A stretch of 64,000 bases of DNA. It comes from Tragulus kanchil (lineage: Eukaryota > Chordata > Mammalia > Artiodactyla > Tragulidae). Numbering within the stretch: the stretch's first letter is position 1; every line of letters begins with the position of its first letter. Below the pieces are notes generated by a model that worked only from the letters and a program-made list of their open reading frames with translations, did not search any database and was not told the origin of the DNA. The position numbers were made by a program, and so were the translations under genes. Below, one piece after another: positions 23,375 to 35,013 of the stretch. The stretch is taken from contig JAIOJX010000026.1 of NCBI GenBank assembly GCA_022376925.1, positions 257,235,330-257,299,329 of the forward strand. The letters are read 5' to 3'.

Positions 23375-23810
23375 AGAGTAGTCTTTTTATGAACTGATAA
23401 CTTGTTTCTTTTTATCACTGAATAATATACCATCATCTGAAGGTATCACAGTTTAGTTATCCATTCAGTTACAGAAGGCTATCTTGATTGCTTCCATAAT
23501 TTGGCAGTTATGAATAAAGCTGCTATAAACATTGGTGTGTAGGCTTCTGTATGGTCATAAGTCTTTAACTCCTTTGGATAAATACCAAAAAAGGTGACTG
23601 ATAGATCATGTGGAGAAGTATGTTTAGTTTTGAAAGAAACCACCAAAGTGTCCTGCAAAGTTGTTTTCCTCTCTTGTTCTCCCAGCAGCAGTGGATGAGA
23701 ATTCCTGTTATTTCACATTCCCACAAGCATTTGGTATTATCAGTGTGTCAGAATTTGGCAACATGCTTTAATATGTACTTTACTGATGGCATATGATGTG
23801 ATGTTTAGAT

Positions 23811-24444
23811 TTTTACTGCCTATATTTCTCAATATATTGATTTCAATATGCCTCTCTATCTTGCTCTCTCAACTATCTTGCATGTCCTTTCTTAGAGTCA
23901 TATTTAACTCCATTGTTTCAGCCATTTCTTCTGTATGTAAGAACACAAAAATTTGAGCACTTGTAACAAACTCCAAGGTGGTTGAAAAATACACATTTTT
24001 TTCAGTCAACCAGAGGATTCTAACTTGAGGGCTTCCCAGGATATTGTCTTTTTCATGAACACAAATTGTGCTTGTTATTAACCAACTGGGTGAAAAGTCT
24101 CTGAATCATTTTGAAATCTCTACCTCAACTTTCAAATGCAATCAAATTGTGTGGAATCACATTTCTAATGTCTTTTACACCTATATCTCCCATGTATTCC
24201 TTTATTTTCACTCCCAGTTGGGGAACAGGCAGTGATGATGAGATGGGAGAAGACATCACAGCTGATGGGATTCAGAGCTCTAACCATAGGTACAGACCTC
24301 ACTTTGAAAAATTCCAGCATTTCAGAGTTCCTTTTCCCTCTTCTTTGTTCACACCTATTTTCTAGAAAGGGAGACTTTGTCACATTGTGACTTTTGGATA
24401 AACTCCTTACTATCAGAGTTTCATAAGTAAACTGAGACTCACCA
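23811..24444. other. Unassigned sequence, repeated at 24872-25505
   Basis: May include further degraded antisense L1. Frames 24111-24365 and its copy 25172-25426 show no recognisable domain. Confidence 0.4.
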
Positions 24445-24628
24445 TTCATGTACAATGTAGGAGACACAAGAGATATGGGTTCCATCCCTGGGTCAAGAAG
24501 GCCCTGTAGAGAAGCAATTGGAAACCCACTGCAGTATTCCTGCCTGGGAAATTCCATGGATAGAGAAGCCTGGCCGGCTACAGTGCATGGAGTTGCAAAG
24601 AGTCAGACACGACTAAGCACACACACAC
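24445..24628 (+). mobile_element. Bov-tA SINE
   Basis: GGTTCCATCCCTGGGTCAAG, CAGTATTCCTGCCTGGGAAA, GTTGCAAAGAGTCAGACACG and a CA-rich end. Confidence 0.9.
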
Positions 24629-24672
24629 ATATAAATTAATAGGCCAGTTAAGGAAATACTGTATAGAATCTA

Positions 24673-24871
24673 TGAGAAGTATGTTTAGTTTTGAAAGAAA
24701 CCACCAAAGTGTCCTGCAAAGTTGTTTTCCTCTCTTGTTCTCCCAGCAGCAGTGGATGAGAATTCCTGTTATTTCACATTCCCACAAGCATTTGGTATTA
24801 TCAGTGTGTCAGAATTTGGCAACATGCTTTAATATGTACTTTACTGATGGCATATGATGTGATGTTTAGAT
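24673..24871 (-). mobile_element. L1 LINE, antisense (duplicate start)
   Basis: Second copy of 23612-23810, beginning at the duplication 8 junction. Confidence 0.8.
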
Positions 24872-25505
24872 TTTTACTGCCTATATTTCTCAATATATTG
24901 ATTTCAATATGCCTCTCTATCTTGCTCTCTCAACTATCTTGCATGTCCTTTCTTAGAGTCATATTTAACTCCATTGTTTCAGCCATTTCTTCTGTATGTA
25001 AGAACACAAAAATTTGAGCACTTGTAACAAACTCCAAGGTGGTTGAAAAATACACATTTTTTTCAGTCAACCAGAGGATTCTAACTTGAGGGCTTCCCAG
25101 GATATTGTCTTTTTCATGAACACAAATTGTGCTTGTTATTAACCAACTGGGTGAAAAGTCTCTGAATCATTTTGAAATCTCTACCTCAACTTTCAAATGC
25201 AATCAAATTGTGTGGAATCACATTTCTAATGTCTTTTACACCTATATCTCCCATGTATTCCTTTATTTTCACTCCCAGTTGGGGAACAGGCAGTGATGAT
25301 GAGATGGGAGAAGACATCACAGCTGATGGGATTCAGAGCTCTAACCATAGGTACAGACCTCACTTTGAAAAATTCCAGCATTTCAGAGTTCCTTTTCCCT
25401 CTTCTTTGTTCACACCTATTTTCTAGAAAGGGAGACTTTGTCACATTGTGACTTTTGGATAAACTCCTTACTATCAGAGTTTCATAAGTAAACTGAGACT
25501 CACCA

Positions 25506-25689
25506 TTCATGTACAATGTAGGAGACACAAGAGATATGGGTTCCATCCCTGGGTCAAGAAGGCCCTGTAGAGAAGCAATTGGAAACCCACTGCAGTATTC
25601 CTGCCTGGGAAATTCCATGGATAGAGAAGCCTGGCCGGCTACAGTGCATGGAGTTGCAAAGAGTCAGACACGACTAAGCACACACACAC
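25506..25689 (+). mobile_element. Bov-tA SINE (duplicate)
   Basis: Second copy of 24445-24628. Confidence 0.9.
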
Positions 25690-25756
25690 ATATAAATTAA
25701 TAGGCCAGTTAAGGAAATACTGTATAGAATCTATGAGAAGTGAGTTGTCTGTATGA

Positions 25757-25995
25757 GCTTCCCATGTTGCACTAGTGGCTAAAAAACAAAACAAACAACA
25801 AAAAAACCTGCCTGCCAATGCTGGTAGACGTAACAGATGCAGGATTGATCCCTGGGTTGGGAAAATCACCGGAAAAAGGGCTCAGCAACCTACTCCAATA
25901 TTCTGGCCTGAAGAATTACATGGACACAGGAGCGTGGTAGTCTACAGTCCATAGGACTGCAAAGAGTCAGACATGACTGAAGCAATTTAGCATGC
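25757..25995 (+). mobile_element. Bov-tA SINE
   Basis: GAGCTTCCCATG head with an A/C-rich internal insertion at 25782-25806, then GATCCCTGGGTTGGGAAAAT, CTCCAATATTCTGGCCTG and GCAAAGAGTCAGACATGACT. Confidence 0.85.
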
Positions 25996-26929
25996 ATGCA
26001 ACAAGTTGTATATACAGGCTGCTCCTACTATCCAAAAGTACAGCATTCCTAATGATGTAAGGCAAAAGTTATCACCCTACCCTAGGACACAACTTGCTAA
26101 GAATGCACAAAATAAATGGTGATAACGCACAGATGCTGATATCAACCCACACAGTTCAAAGCTATGGAACGTGATGCTGAGAGGCTGAATGTTGTTTCAG
26201 AGGAAGGAGCTTGGCTGCACGCTGCCTCTAAAAATGGCTTACTGCAAAGTTATTTTGGGTCTTTTTCATAAATGAAAATCCTTTTGAGATTTCTTTTGGT
26301 TAGTAAAAATAGGGAATGATGTAGGTAAAATGTACATCCATTTTAAATTCTTCCCTGAGATTTGTGACATGAACTGATCAAAGAAAAGACTGGTATTTAT
26401 ATAATAGCATATCTACTCTCCTCAAGCTAACTAACCTCCACGTGTTACTCCATTTTCATCTTTCCTAAAACCTCTATGTACCACCTATAACTGAACAGTT
26501 GCTAGTCCACATTCCCCAGTTTTTCTTACCTCCACCATTTTTCTCATGCTCATCTCTGGCCTAAAGTCCACACCATCAAATTCATTTTTACTAATTTCAG
26601 CTTTTTCTGATGTCCTGAGCTCCATCCAGCAGTTCTTCTAACTGCCATCATCCACATATGTCTTATCTTTACCGTAAGGATGAATTATTGTTTCACTAAT
26701 AAATATTTTTACCGAACGATACTGCCATAGGTTTTAAGTATTCTTTGTTAAAAAAAAATTACTTTCTAGCCCTAGTTGGCTATGAGTTGGGTTTTTTTTC
26801 CGAAGTGCAAGTGTTGAAGCATATCACATATTTTCAGCATATTTCAGAAGATTATTTTTCTTTTATAATGAGTAATATTATATGATCTATTTCTGTAACT
26901 ATTAAGCAACATTGTATCCTTAAAATATA
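25996..26929. other. Unassigned single-copy sequence
   Basis: The part 26010-26100 (CAGGCTGCTCCTACTATCCA) may be an old DNA-element or LTR fragment, family not named. The rest is unrecognised. Confidence 0.4.
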
Positions 26930-28410
26930 ATTGGTCATGATTGATTATAATTCTTAAATTTTACTTGACTTGGCTTGCTAGTATTTGTTTAAATATTTTT
27001 CATCTATATTTAGGGAAATCAGCCTAGAATTTTCCTTTCTAATCATTCCTATATTAAATGTTTGTATCAAGCTTTATGTCTTCATAAAGTTGGGAGGAAT
27101 TCACTCTTTCTCAACTTTCTGAAGTCATTTGATTAATAGTGGGTTCTCCTCCTTAAATATTAGGAATAATTCTCTATCAAAGCTTTCTATATTTGGAATT
27201 TTCTTAGCTGACAGGTGTTAATTACAGATTGCATTTCCTTAATAGATATAGGACTACTGAGATGTTCTCTTTTCCCTTATGTCAGTTCTAGAAATTTGTA
27301 TTTTAAAATAAATCTGTCCATTTGTTCATTTTTTCAACATATGTTTTGAGACAGTATTATAAAGCTGTTCACAAACTACTATAATATACATAATGTCTGT
27401 ATGATCTAGACTGTTAACTCCAATATTTCTGACATTGGTATTTCATCCCTTCTTTTTTCTTAAATGACCCTTCTAGGGGTCTAAAAGCATTATTACTTTT
27501 TTTCAAACAACCAACTCTTGACTTTGAGGTCTTTATCTATAGTTGCTGTCTACTAATTTCTGCTCTTGTTTTCATCATGATCTTAGTTCCCTGATCAGGA
27601 ATTGAACCTGTGTCTCCTATAGTGGAAGCACAGAGTCCTAACAATTCAATCACTAGGAAGTCCCCTTTCTTCTTCTCTAACATATGCCTTTAAGATTATA
27701 AATATTCCTGGAAGCATGGCTATAGCTTTTCTTCTTAGTTACATTATAGCTGCATTCCCTCAATATTTATATGGTGTATTTACGTAGCAATTCCAGTCAA
27801 CATATTTCCTAATAGCCCTTGCTATTTCTTTTTGATACATGGAATATTCATAGGATATATCTTACAACTGACATATAATTAAAACATTTATACTTATTTT
27901 TATTATTTATTTTAGTTTGCTATCACTGCTGTACAGAAATACACTCTGTGTGAATTCAGTTCCTAGGAATTTTGGAAAGTTTCCTTTATTTCTTCAGTAC
28001 TTGGAAGAATGATTAGAACTGAATATATTCTGTGCATTAAAGAAATTTTGTCCTCAGCTGTATCTTTCTGCTCTTCAGTTCATCTTTTGATTTCTTAATT
28101 TCTGTTATTATATTTTTATAACATACAAATCAAATACAATGATCTTCCTTGCGTATGTTTCTATTTTCCATTGTTTTTCTTTTCTCTTGATCTTTTTCAT
28201 AAAATTTGTCTTCTTTTACGCCTAATAATTTTGACTTAACACTAAACATGTATGGAAAAGGACTTATCAAGCTATAGATGATGTTTTACTCTTTCAGAGA
28301 AGATTCAGTTTTGTTTCTGGCTAGGTTAGGGGCGAATAACCTTAAGTTACTTGTGAATGCTGGTTTATTTTTCTTCACTTATATTCCTAGGTTTTACTGC
28401 TTTGATGTCT
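26930..28410 (-). mobile_element. L1 LINE ORF2 region, antisense, old
   Basis: Diverged antisense ORF2 landmarks: CAACCAACTCTTGACTTTGA (27508), TGCTGTCTACTAATTTCTGC (27545) and GCTGCATTCCCTCAATATTT (27749). Interrupted by a tRNA-Glu SINE fragment at 27575-27665. Many frameshifts. Confidence 0.65.
27575..27665 (-). mobile_element. CHR-type tRNA-Glu SINE fragment, antisense
   Basis: TTAGTTCCCTGATCAGGAAT, TGAACCTGTGTCTCC and AATCACTAGGAAGTCCC are the reverse of the common cetartiodactyl tRNA-Glu SINE head. Confidence 0.85.
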
Positions 28411-28927
28411 TCAACTAAAAGCCTGAAATATCTGCCAAACAGCCTCCTCCTTGGTTTCTCTGAAACATAACTTTTTTTCCCATCAGTCTCATGAAATGAC
28501 CAGAAGCAATGCCTTATATTTTAGGCTCTAAGTTACCACTTGCTTTCCACCTTTTCAGCATATCAGAGAGTACATGCTATTGGAAAACACATCAAGAGAA
28601 AAAAGTAACACTAAATATGAGGTTCCCTTTTCCGTGTTTACCTTTAGTCCTGATACTTGCAACTATCCAGAGTCTGAATATGTCCTAATGATATGTCTGC
28701 AACAATCTGGTCTCTCTTTAACTGAAGAAAAACATGATTTTAGTTTCTTGAGCACACATTTCAAATGTGCCGTAAATTCTCCATGTTAGCACAATACCTT
28801 GAAGGTAGCCTGTGCTGAACAAAAGATTTTATTCAGCACGTTCTTTTCCATCATAATCAATAACCATTAGTTAATTAATACTTTCTAATTGAAATGGCAA
28901 GTAAATAAATAGTGTGTGATAACTGTA
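28411..28927. other. Unassigned sequence
   Basis: Contains a 71-codon frame at 28574-28789 with no recognised domain, upstream promoter or splice context. Confidence 0.45.
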
Positions 28928-29148
28928 GAGGCTTCCCAGGTGGCCCTGGTGGTAAAGAACACACCTGCCAATGCAGCAGCCACAGGAGACTTCGATTTGA
29001 TCCCTGGGTCAGGAAGATTCCCTGGAAGAGGACATGGCAGCCCACTTCAGTGTTCTTGCCTGGAGAATGCCATGGACAGAGGAGGCTGGTGGTCTACAGT
29101 CCGTGGGGTTGCACTGAGTTGGAAATGACTGAAGCAACTAAACACTCC
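28928..29148 (+). mobile_element. Bov-tA SINE
   Basis: GGCTTCCCAGGTGGCCCTGG head, GATCCCTGGGTCAGGAAGAT, CTTGCCTGGAGAATGCCATG, ending GACTGAAGCAACTAAACAC. Confidence 0.95.
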
Positions 29149-29198
29149 ACACGTACACGTGTGATTGCTATAACGAGAGAAATCAGGTAAGGCAGTGT

Positions 29199-29403
29199 GT
29201 CTGCTCAGTCATACCGACTCTTTGTGACCCCACAGACTAGAGCCCACCAGGCTCCTCTGTCCTTAGGATTCTCCAGGAACGAACTGGAGTGGGTTGCCAT
29301 TTCCTACTCCAGGGGATCTTTTGCACCAGGGATTCAATCTGGGTCTCTTGCATCTCCTGCATTGGCAGGTGGTTTGTTTAACACTGTGCCACCTGGGAAA
29401 CCC
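29199..29403 (-). mobile_element. Bov-tA SINE, antisense
   Basis: CTTTGTGACCCCACAGACTA, GGATTCTCCAGGAACGAACT, AGGGATTCAATCTGGGTCTC and CACCTGGGAAACCC. It faces the element at 28928, leaving about 50 bases between them. Confidence 0.95.
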
Positions 29404-29516
29404 AATGTAAGGCAGTAAAAACAATGATCTCTCTGATAATCCGTTCATAATTAAACCAATGGCACTAGTCTTTATAGTCCATCTCATCTTGTGTCCATCA
29501 AAAATTATGTACAGGG

Positions 29517-29890
29517 CTTCCCGGGTAGCTCACTGGTAAAGAGTTTGCCTGCCATTGCAGGAGACATCAGTTCCATCCCTGATACAGGAAGATCCCACAT
29601 GCTGTGGAGCAACTAAGACCATGAGCCACAGCTATTGAGCCTGTGCTCTAGAGCCTCAGAGCTGCAACTATTGAGCCTGTGTATTGCAACTACTGAAGCC
29701 TTTGTGCTGCAACTGCTGAAGCCCATGTGCCCTAGAGCCCGAGTTCCACAACAAGAAAAGTCACCACAACAAGAAGCCTGCTCACCTCAACCAGAGAGTA
29801 GACCCCACTCCACGCATCCAGAGAAGAGCCTGCAGCAGCAGTGAAAAAAAAAAGCCAGAATTGTCAAAATAAATAAATAAAAATTTTAAA
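29517..29890 (+). mobile_element. CHR-2 SINE, classic long form
   Basis: Head GGGCTTCCCGGGTAGCTCAC, then GTGGAGCAACTAAGACCATG and the repeating GCAACTACTGAAGCC motif, ending AAATAAATAAATAAA. This differs from the CHR-2-like copies elsewhere in the window. Confidence 0.9.
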
Positions 29891-30100
29891 AAGTTATGTA
29901 CATATATACACACATATACAGAGTTTTGATTTGCCTTTACAAAAAAATGGACTCTTTTTATCTTCACTTTGTTTCATACTTAAAATATATCCTGTCCTCC
30001 CTACACATTAACAGAAAGAAATTTTGTCCCTTTTTAAAAAAGTCATTTGTAGCATTATATAATACGAATGATATAAATTTCAACATTCTCAAACCAATCC
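29891..30100. other. Unassigned AT-rich sequence
   Basis: Short TATACA-rich simple sequence at 29900-29920. Nothing else recognised. Confidence 0.4.
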
Positions 30101-30565
30101 TGCAATGTTTTCTTAAGGCAATTTCATATTTAAATTTCAGGCTTCTCTTATTACTTTTCCTTATTACGTTTCTCAAATGTCTGGAGTCCTTTAAGCTCTT
30201 ACTTTATCATAAGCATAATCATTTAAGATAAGGTAAGTATATAAAGGGGAAAAGAGAGATTTAATGTCAAAAAAATTGTCCTCTCCTACTGGACATCACT
30301 TACTTTGAAATCTGTTTTGTCATTTAATTATAATAATCTCCTGAGTATGTTTTTAGATAGGGTAGATTAGATAGCGTAAAATCACTGAATCATTTTACAT
30401 CCCCATTGTTTTACCTTTTTAAGAGTATTGTTATCCTAGAAAAAAATCAGAAAGGTATGAAAATCAGAGGCCTGTGATAAAATCATCCTTTTCCCAAAAT
30501 TTGAATTGGTGCTTCCCCTTAATTTATGGACTATCATCTCCATCATTAAGGTATAGTTGTTTTTA
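30101..30565 (+). repeat. Unidentified interspersed repeat, related to 43480-43800 and 44576-45035
   Basis: About 460 bases align colinearly with 44576-45035 with roughly 10-15% difference by eye, including AGAGATTTAATGTCA, CATCACTTACTTTGAAATCT and AAAATCACTGAATCATTTT. Strand is relative. The family is not known to me. Confidence 0.7.
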
Positions 30566-31187
30566 ATTAAACTTTTTTTAACAGTGTGAAGATTGTTTTT
30601 ATGTATGTATACATCGGCATGCATTCTTTGAAGAGTACCAGCACAACCTCTTTCTGTTCAGGTCCATGAATTACTTGTTTGTTTTTGGTGTTCAATATTG
30701 TCAAGTGGATGTTCCTAACTAGCTTCATATTTCCAGTATTTAGGATAAGGAAGCACCCTCATTATTAGTTACAATGCCATGGCTCTTTGGAACCTGTTTA
30801 CACAGAAACAGTATAGACCATGCCTCTGCAGTGTCTTAGCTCAGTACAGTTCAGTTGCTTAGTTGTGTCCAACTCTTTTCTACCCCATGGACTACAGCAC
30901 ACCAGGTTTCCCTGTCCTTCACGATCCCCCGGAGCCTGCACAAACTCATGTTCATTTACTTAGTGATGCCATCCAACCATCTCATCCTCTGTCATCCCCT
31001 TCTCCTTATGCCTTCTATTTTTCCCAGCATAAGGGTCTTTTCCAATAAGTCGTCTCTTCACATCAGGTGGTGAAAGTACTGGAGCTTCAGCTTCAGCATC
31101 AGTCCTTCCAATGTGTATTCAGGGTTGATTTCCTTTAGGAATGACTGGTTTGATCTCCCTGCAGTCCAAGGGACTCTCAAGAGTCTT

Positions 31188-31251
31188 ATCAAACATCAGT
31201 TCAATTCAAGTTCAAAGCCATCAAACATCAGTTCAATTCAAGTTCAAAGCC
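31188..31251. repeat. 32-bp exact tandem pair inside BovB
   Basis: Two identical 32-base units at 31188-31219 and 31220-31251. From memory, the usual BovB has one such segment, so this is a local gain in this element. Confidence 0.9.
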
Positions 31252-31568
31252 ATCAGTTCTTCAACACTCAGCCTTCTTTATGGTCCAACTCTCACATTCA
31301 TACATGACTACTGGGAAAACCATAGCTTTGAATATATGGACTTTTGTTGGCAAAGTGATGTCTCTGCTTTTAAATAGACTGCCTGAGTTTGTCATAGCTT
31401 TTCTTTCAAGGAACAAGCATCTTTTACTTTCATGGCTTCAGTCATCATCTGCTGTGATTTTGGAACCAAAGAAAATAAAGTTTGTCACTGTTTGTGTTGT
31501 TTACCCATCTATTTGCCATGAAGTGATGGGACCAGATGCTATGTTCTTCATTTTTTCAATGTTGAGTT

Positions 31569-31901
31569 TTACGCCAGGTTTTCACCCTCCTCTTTCAACT
31601 TCATCAAGAGGCTCTTTAGTTTCTCTTTGCTTTTTGCTATAATGATGGTGCCATCTGCATACCTGAAGTTATTGATATTTTTCCCGACAATCTTGATCCC
31701 TGCTTGTGCTTCATCCAGACTGGCTTTTTGCATGATGTACTCTGCATAAACTTGAAATAAGCAAGGTGATAATATACAGGCTTGATGTACTCCATTCCCA
31801 GTTTGAAACCTATGCATTGTTCCACGTCCAGTTCTAACTGTTGCTTCTTGTTCTGCATACAGGTTTCTCAGGAGGCAGGTAAGGTGGTCTGGTATTCCCA
31901 A
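31569..31901 (-). pseudogene. BovB reverse transcriptase fragment, inactive
   Basis: A 110-residue open stretch of the BovB ORF. It shows the palm segment HQACILSPCLF at residues 39-49 and the catalytic box as YADG at 81-84, where BovB and other RTs have YADD; the second metal-binding Asp is therefore Gly. The start Met is internal to the ORF, and the frame ends 25 residues after the box, where the family would continue. No endonuclease domain is present. It is a dead fragment of a larger ORF, not a host gene. Family assignment is firm; the functional inference rests on the missing Asp and truncation. Confidence 0.9.
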
Positions 31902-32421
31902 CTCTTACATTTTTTGTTTTGGTGTTCAATATTGTCAAGTGGATGTTCCTAACTAGCTTCATATTTCCAGTATTTAGGATAAGGAAGCACCCTCATTATT
32001 AGTTACAATGCCATGGCTCTTTGGAACCTGTTTACACAGAAACAGTATAGACCATGCCTCTGCAGTGTCTTAGCTCAGTACAGTTCAGTTGCTTAGTTGT
32101 GTCCAACTCTTTTCTACCCCATGGACTACAGCACACCAGGTTTCCCTGTCCTTCACGATCCCCCTCCGCCTGCACAAACTCATGTTCATTTACTTAGTGA
32201 TGCCATCCAACCATCTCATCCTCTGTCATCCCCTTCTCCTTATGCCTTCTATTTTTCCCAGCATAAGGGTCTTTTCCAATAAGTCGTCTCTTCACATCAG
32301 GTGGTGAAAGTACTGGAGCTTCAGCTTCAGCATCAGTCCTTCCAATGTGTATTCAGGGTTGATTTCCTTTAGGAATGACTGGTTTGATCTCCCTGCAGTC
32401 CAAGGGACTCTCAAGAGTCTT

Positions 32422-32485
32422 ATCAAACATCAGTTCAATTCAAGTTCAAAGCCATCAAACATCAGTTCAATTCAAGTTCAAAGCC
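32422..32485. repeat. 32-bp exact tandem pair inside BovB (duplicate)
   Basis: Second copy of 31188-31251, unchanged. Confidence 0.9.
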
Positions 32486-32802
32486 ATCAGTTCTTCAACA
32501 CTCAGCCTTCTTTATGGTCCAACTCTCACATTCATACATGACTACTGGGAAAACCATAGCTTTGAATATATGGACTTTTGTTGGCAAAGTGATGTCTCTG
32601 CTTTTAAATAGACTGCCTGAGTTTGTCATAGCTTTTCTTTCAAGGAACAAGCATCTTTTACTTTCATGGCTTCAGTCATCATCTGCTGTGATTTTGGAAC
32701 CAAAGAAAATAAAGTTTGTCACTGTTTGTGTTGTTTACCCATCTATTTGCCATGAAGTGATGGGACCAGATGCTATGTTCTTCATTTTTTCAATGTTGAG
32801 TT

Positions 32803-33135
32803 TTACGCCAGGTTTTCACCCTCCTCTTTCAACTTCATCAAGAGGCTCTTTAGTTTCTCTTTGCTTTTTGCTATAATGATGGTGCCATCTGCATACCTGA
32901 AGTTATTGATATTTTTCCCGACAATCTTGATCCCTGCTTGTGCTTCATCCAGACTGGCTTTTTGCATGATGTACTCTGCATAAACTTGAAATAAGCAAGG
33001 TGATAATATACAGGCTTGATGTACTCCATTCCCAGTTTGAAACCTATGCATTGTTCCACGTCCAGTTCTAACTGTTGCTTCTTGTTCTGCATACAGGTTT
33101 CTCAGGAGGCAGGTAAGGTGGTCTGGTATTCCCAA
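32803..33135 (-). pseudogene. BovB reverse transcriptase fragment, inactive (duplicate)
   Basis: Identical translation to 31569-31901, including YADG in place of YADD. In this copy BovB sequence continues upstream on the minus strand to 33283, confirming that the open frame is an internal piece of a longer broken ORF. Confidence 0.9.
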
Positions 33136-33283
33136 CTCTTACAGAATTTTTCGTGATTTGTTGTGATCCACACAGTCAAAGGCTTTAGCATAGTCCATGA
33201 AGCAGAAGTAGATGTTTTTCAGGAATTCCCTTGCTATTTTTATGATCCAATGGATGTTGACAATTTGATCTCTGGTGTCTTAA

Positions 33284-33819
33284 TATTGTTAATTTAATGG
33301 CTGGTAACATTGCTACGTATGATGTTGCATCATTCATTATGTTGACCTTGAATACTAGCTTCTAATAGCTCTTTTCAAGTCACAACTGAGCATCATTGAT
33401 AATTTTCCACTGTATTCAGGAAAATGTGAATAATATTCTATTTTTACTCATGTTAAAATTTCCTATTTAGGATTTCATAGCCTAAATTATATATCTTCCA
33501 CCTATGTCTTCTTACATAGATTATAATCACTGCATTCGTAATATGTGATTTTGTTCAGTGAGTTCCCCATAAGGCCATAAGCAGACCAAAGACAAAGGCT
33601 GTAGGCAGAACAAAAAGAACATTCTATTTGCACAAGGGATAGCTGTTCTTATCCAGTAGAGCTTAGGGCCAATCTAAGATAGCACGATGTCACCCACTGT
33701 GGAAGTCAAGACATAAAGCCCTCAGGAGGGATAGGTGTCGTGCCCACCAGAGTGCTACCCAAACATTTAGTCCAAAGCCAGTCTAACAGATGGACTGATT
33801 GTCACAGACTTTAAATATA
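33284..33819. other. Unassigned sequence
   Basis: AT-rich to 33540, more mixed after. Could include old L1 flanking sequence; not assignable by eye. Confidence 0.4.
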
Positions 33820-34080
33820 AGGGCCCAGATCAATTGAGAGTGAAAGGACAGAAAAACACTGACCTGCAAATAATAATCCAAAGGAAGTGGTGTAACTGTG
33901 GTTAATATCAACAAAACACATAAGGCAAGGAGAGTTGCCACAATTAAAGAATATTTCATAATGATGAAAAAGTTAACTCAGGAGTAATAATAATACATGT
34001 GTATTCACCTCACAAAATATCTTCAAAGAATATTTGAGCATGGGATTATGAGCAAAATGTGAAAACACAGATTACCACGG
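33820..34080 (+). mobile_element. L1 LINE ORF2 fragment, old
   Basis: AATATTTCATAATGATGAAA and the following AACTCAGGAG...ACATGTGTATTCACC pattern match a diverged L1 ORF2 segment. Short and frameshifted. Confidence 0.5.
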
Positions 34081-34089
34081 AATATATCC

Positions 34090-34205
34090 ATGACAACAGG
34101 CATGGATTTGAGCAAGCTCTGGGAGGTTAACGACAAGGAAATCTAGGATGCTGCAGTTCATGGGGTTACTAGAGTTGACCACAACCCAGAGATCAAACAA
34201 CAAGA
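34090..34205 (+). mobile_element. BovB/Bov-A-type 3' tail fragment
   Basis: GGATTTGAGCAAGCTCTGGG, GATGCTGCAGTTCATGGGGT and AGATCAAACAACAAG match a diverged BovB terminus. Confidence 0.7.
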
Positions 34206-35013
34206 AATATCCACGATGTTTTATAAATAAACTGTTAATTCTGACATGTTGAATATTTTGAGAAACACAGTATTTGCTATTCACCTTCCTCCTGATCTGA
34301 TTTTCCAGACCCTTAAGTGAGAACTACTGGCTAAAAAGAATACATTCACTTTGAGTCACTTTGAGGCTGTGGGCTGTAATTCATGTAATTGCCACCAGAT
34401 GGTAGTGGTTATCTGTTTTAAAGCGCACACATAAAATCTTTCCAGAAATGGCAGTATCAAAGTAAAGGTATGGAGAAAGTCAATCGCTTCCTCTTTAAAT
34501 CCATAACCTAGTTATAGTGTTATAAAATAATTATTTTATCTAGGAAATATTTTAAAACAATAAACATTGATTTTAAGGAATCAAGAAGTAATATAATTCT
34601 TGCCTTAAAGGAGACTATGGACTAGTGAGACATACTGATGTCATTCCTCAAGAGAATGAAAATACTGTATATTGAGGAATATAAAACAAAAGTACAGGCT
34701 CGTGTAACGCAGACATGTAACATGACTGAGATGAAGGAAGGCTTTCTGGAAGACATGGTTCTCTATAATATAAAATTACCACCGTCTGATAAGTTGAAAG
34801 GAAACTAAAGAATAATCAAAGCTAGCTGGAAAAATAAATGAAAATAAAAGTATTTAAAAAAAAAAAGAAACAGCATGTGTAAAACCCAAAGTTTCTGAGA
34901 TACCAAAAATTGGTTTTATTATTATTGTTTTGGTTGAATTCAGAGACTTAAAAAAGGAAAACAAATAACTCGAGTTATATAGAAATATAACCTAAAGAAA
35001 TATTTTAAAGAAT
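34206..35013. other. Unassigned sequence
   Basis: AT-rich, with an A-run at 34856-34866 that could be an old retroposon tail. No family recognised. Confidence 0.4.

Larger units (their letters stand above)
22231..23810 (-). mobile_element. L1 LINE, antisense, interrupted by two SINEs
   Basis: Antisense L1 landmarks run in order: GGTACAGAGGTTTCCC (22264), CTTTCCCAGAATGTCATATA (22987), TCTTTCACTTAGTGACAGGC (23044), GAATAAAGCTGCTATAAACA (23512), TCCTTTGGATAAATACC (23570) and TTCCCACAAGCATTTGG (23719). Broken by SINEs at 22418-22737 (sense) and 23093-23374 (antisense). No coding frame remains. Confidence 0.85.
23612..25741. repeat. Direct duplication 8, 23612-24672 and 24673-25741
   Basis: Offset is 1061, with GAGAAGT shared at the breakpoints. 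The copies appear identical through most of their length. The left part is antisense L1 and the right part contains a sense Bov-tA. Confidence 0.95.
30843..31909 (-). mobile_element. BovB (RTE) LINE 3' part, antisense (first copy)
   Basis: Reads antisense from the 3' terminus (TACAGTTCAGTTGCTTAG) through CATCAGTCCTTCCAATGTGT and TCTCTGCTTTTAAATAGACT into the reverse transcriptase region. Ends at the duplication 9 junction. Confidence 0.95.
30683..33143. repeat. Direct duplication 9, 30683-31910 and 31917-33143
   Basis: Offset is 1234, the longest unit in the window. Both copies hold the same antisense BovB segment. The only clear internal difference is a three-base block near 30931 versus 32165. 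BovB continues past copy 2 but stops at the end of copy 1, so copy 1 is truncated at the junction. Confidence 0.95.
32077..33283 (-). mobile_element. BovB (RTE) LINE 3' part, antisense (second copy, longer)
   Basis: Same as 30843-31909 but continuing past the duplication end through GATCCACACAGTCAAAGGCT (33163) and CAATTTGATCTCTGGTGTC (33260). This copy gives the true extent of the element, about 1.2 kb. Confidence 0.95.

Noticed and set aside
31280..31642. 120-codon plus-strand frame in BovB, duplicated at 32514-32876
   Set aside because: Antisense shadow of the BovB element, whose real coding strand is minus.
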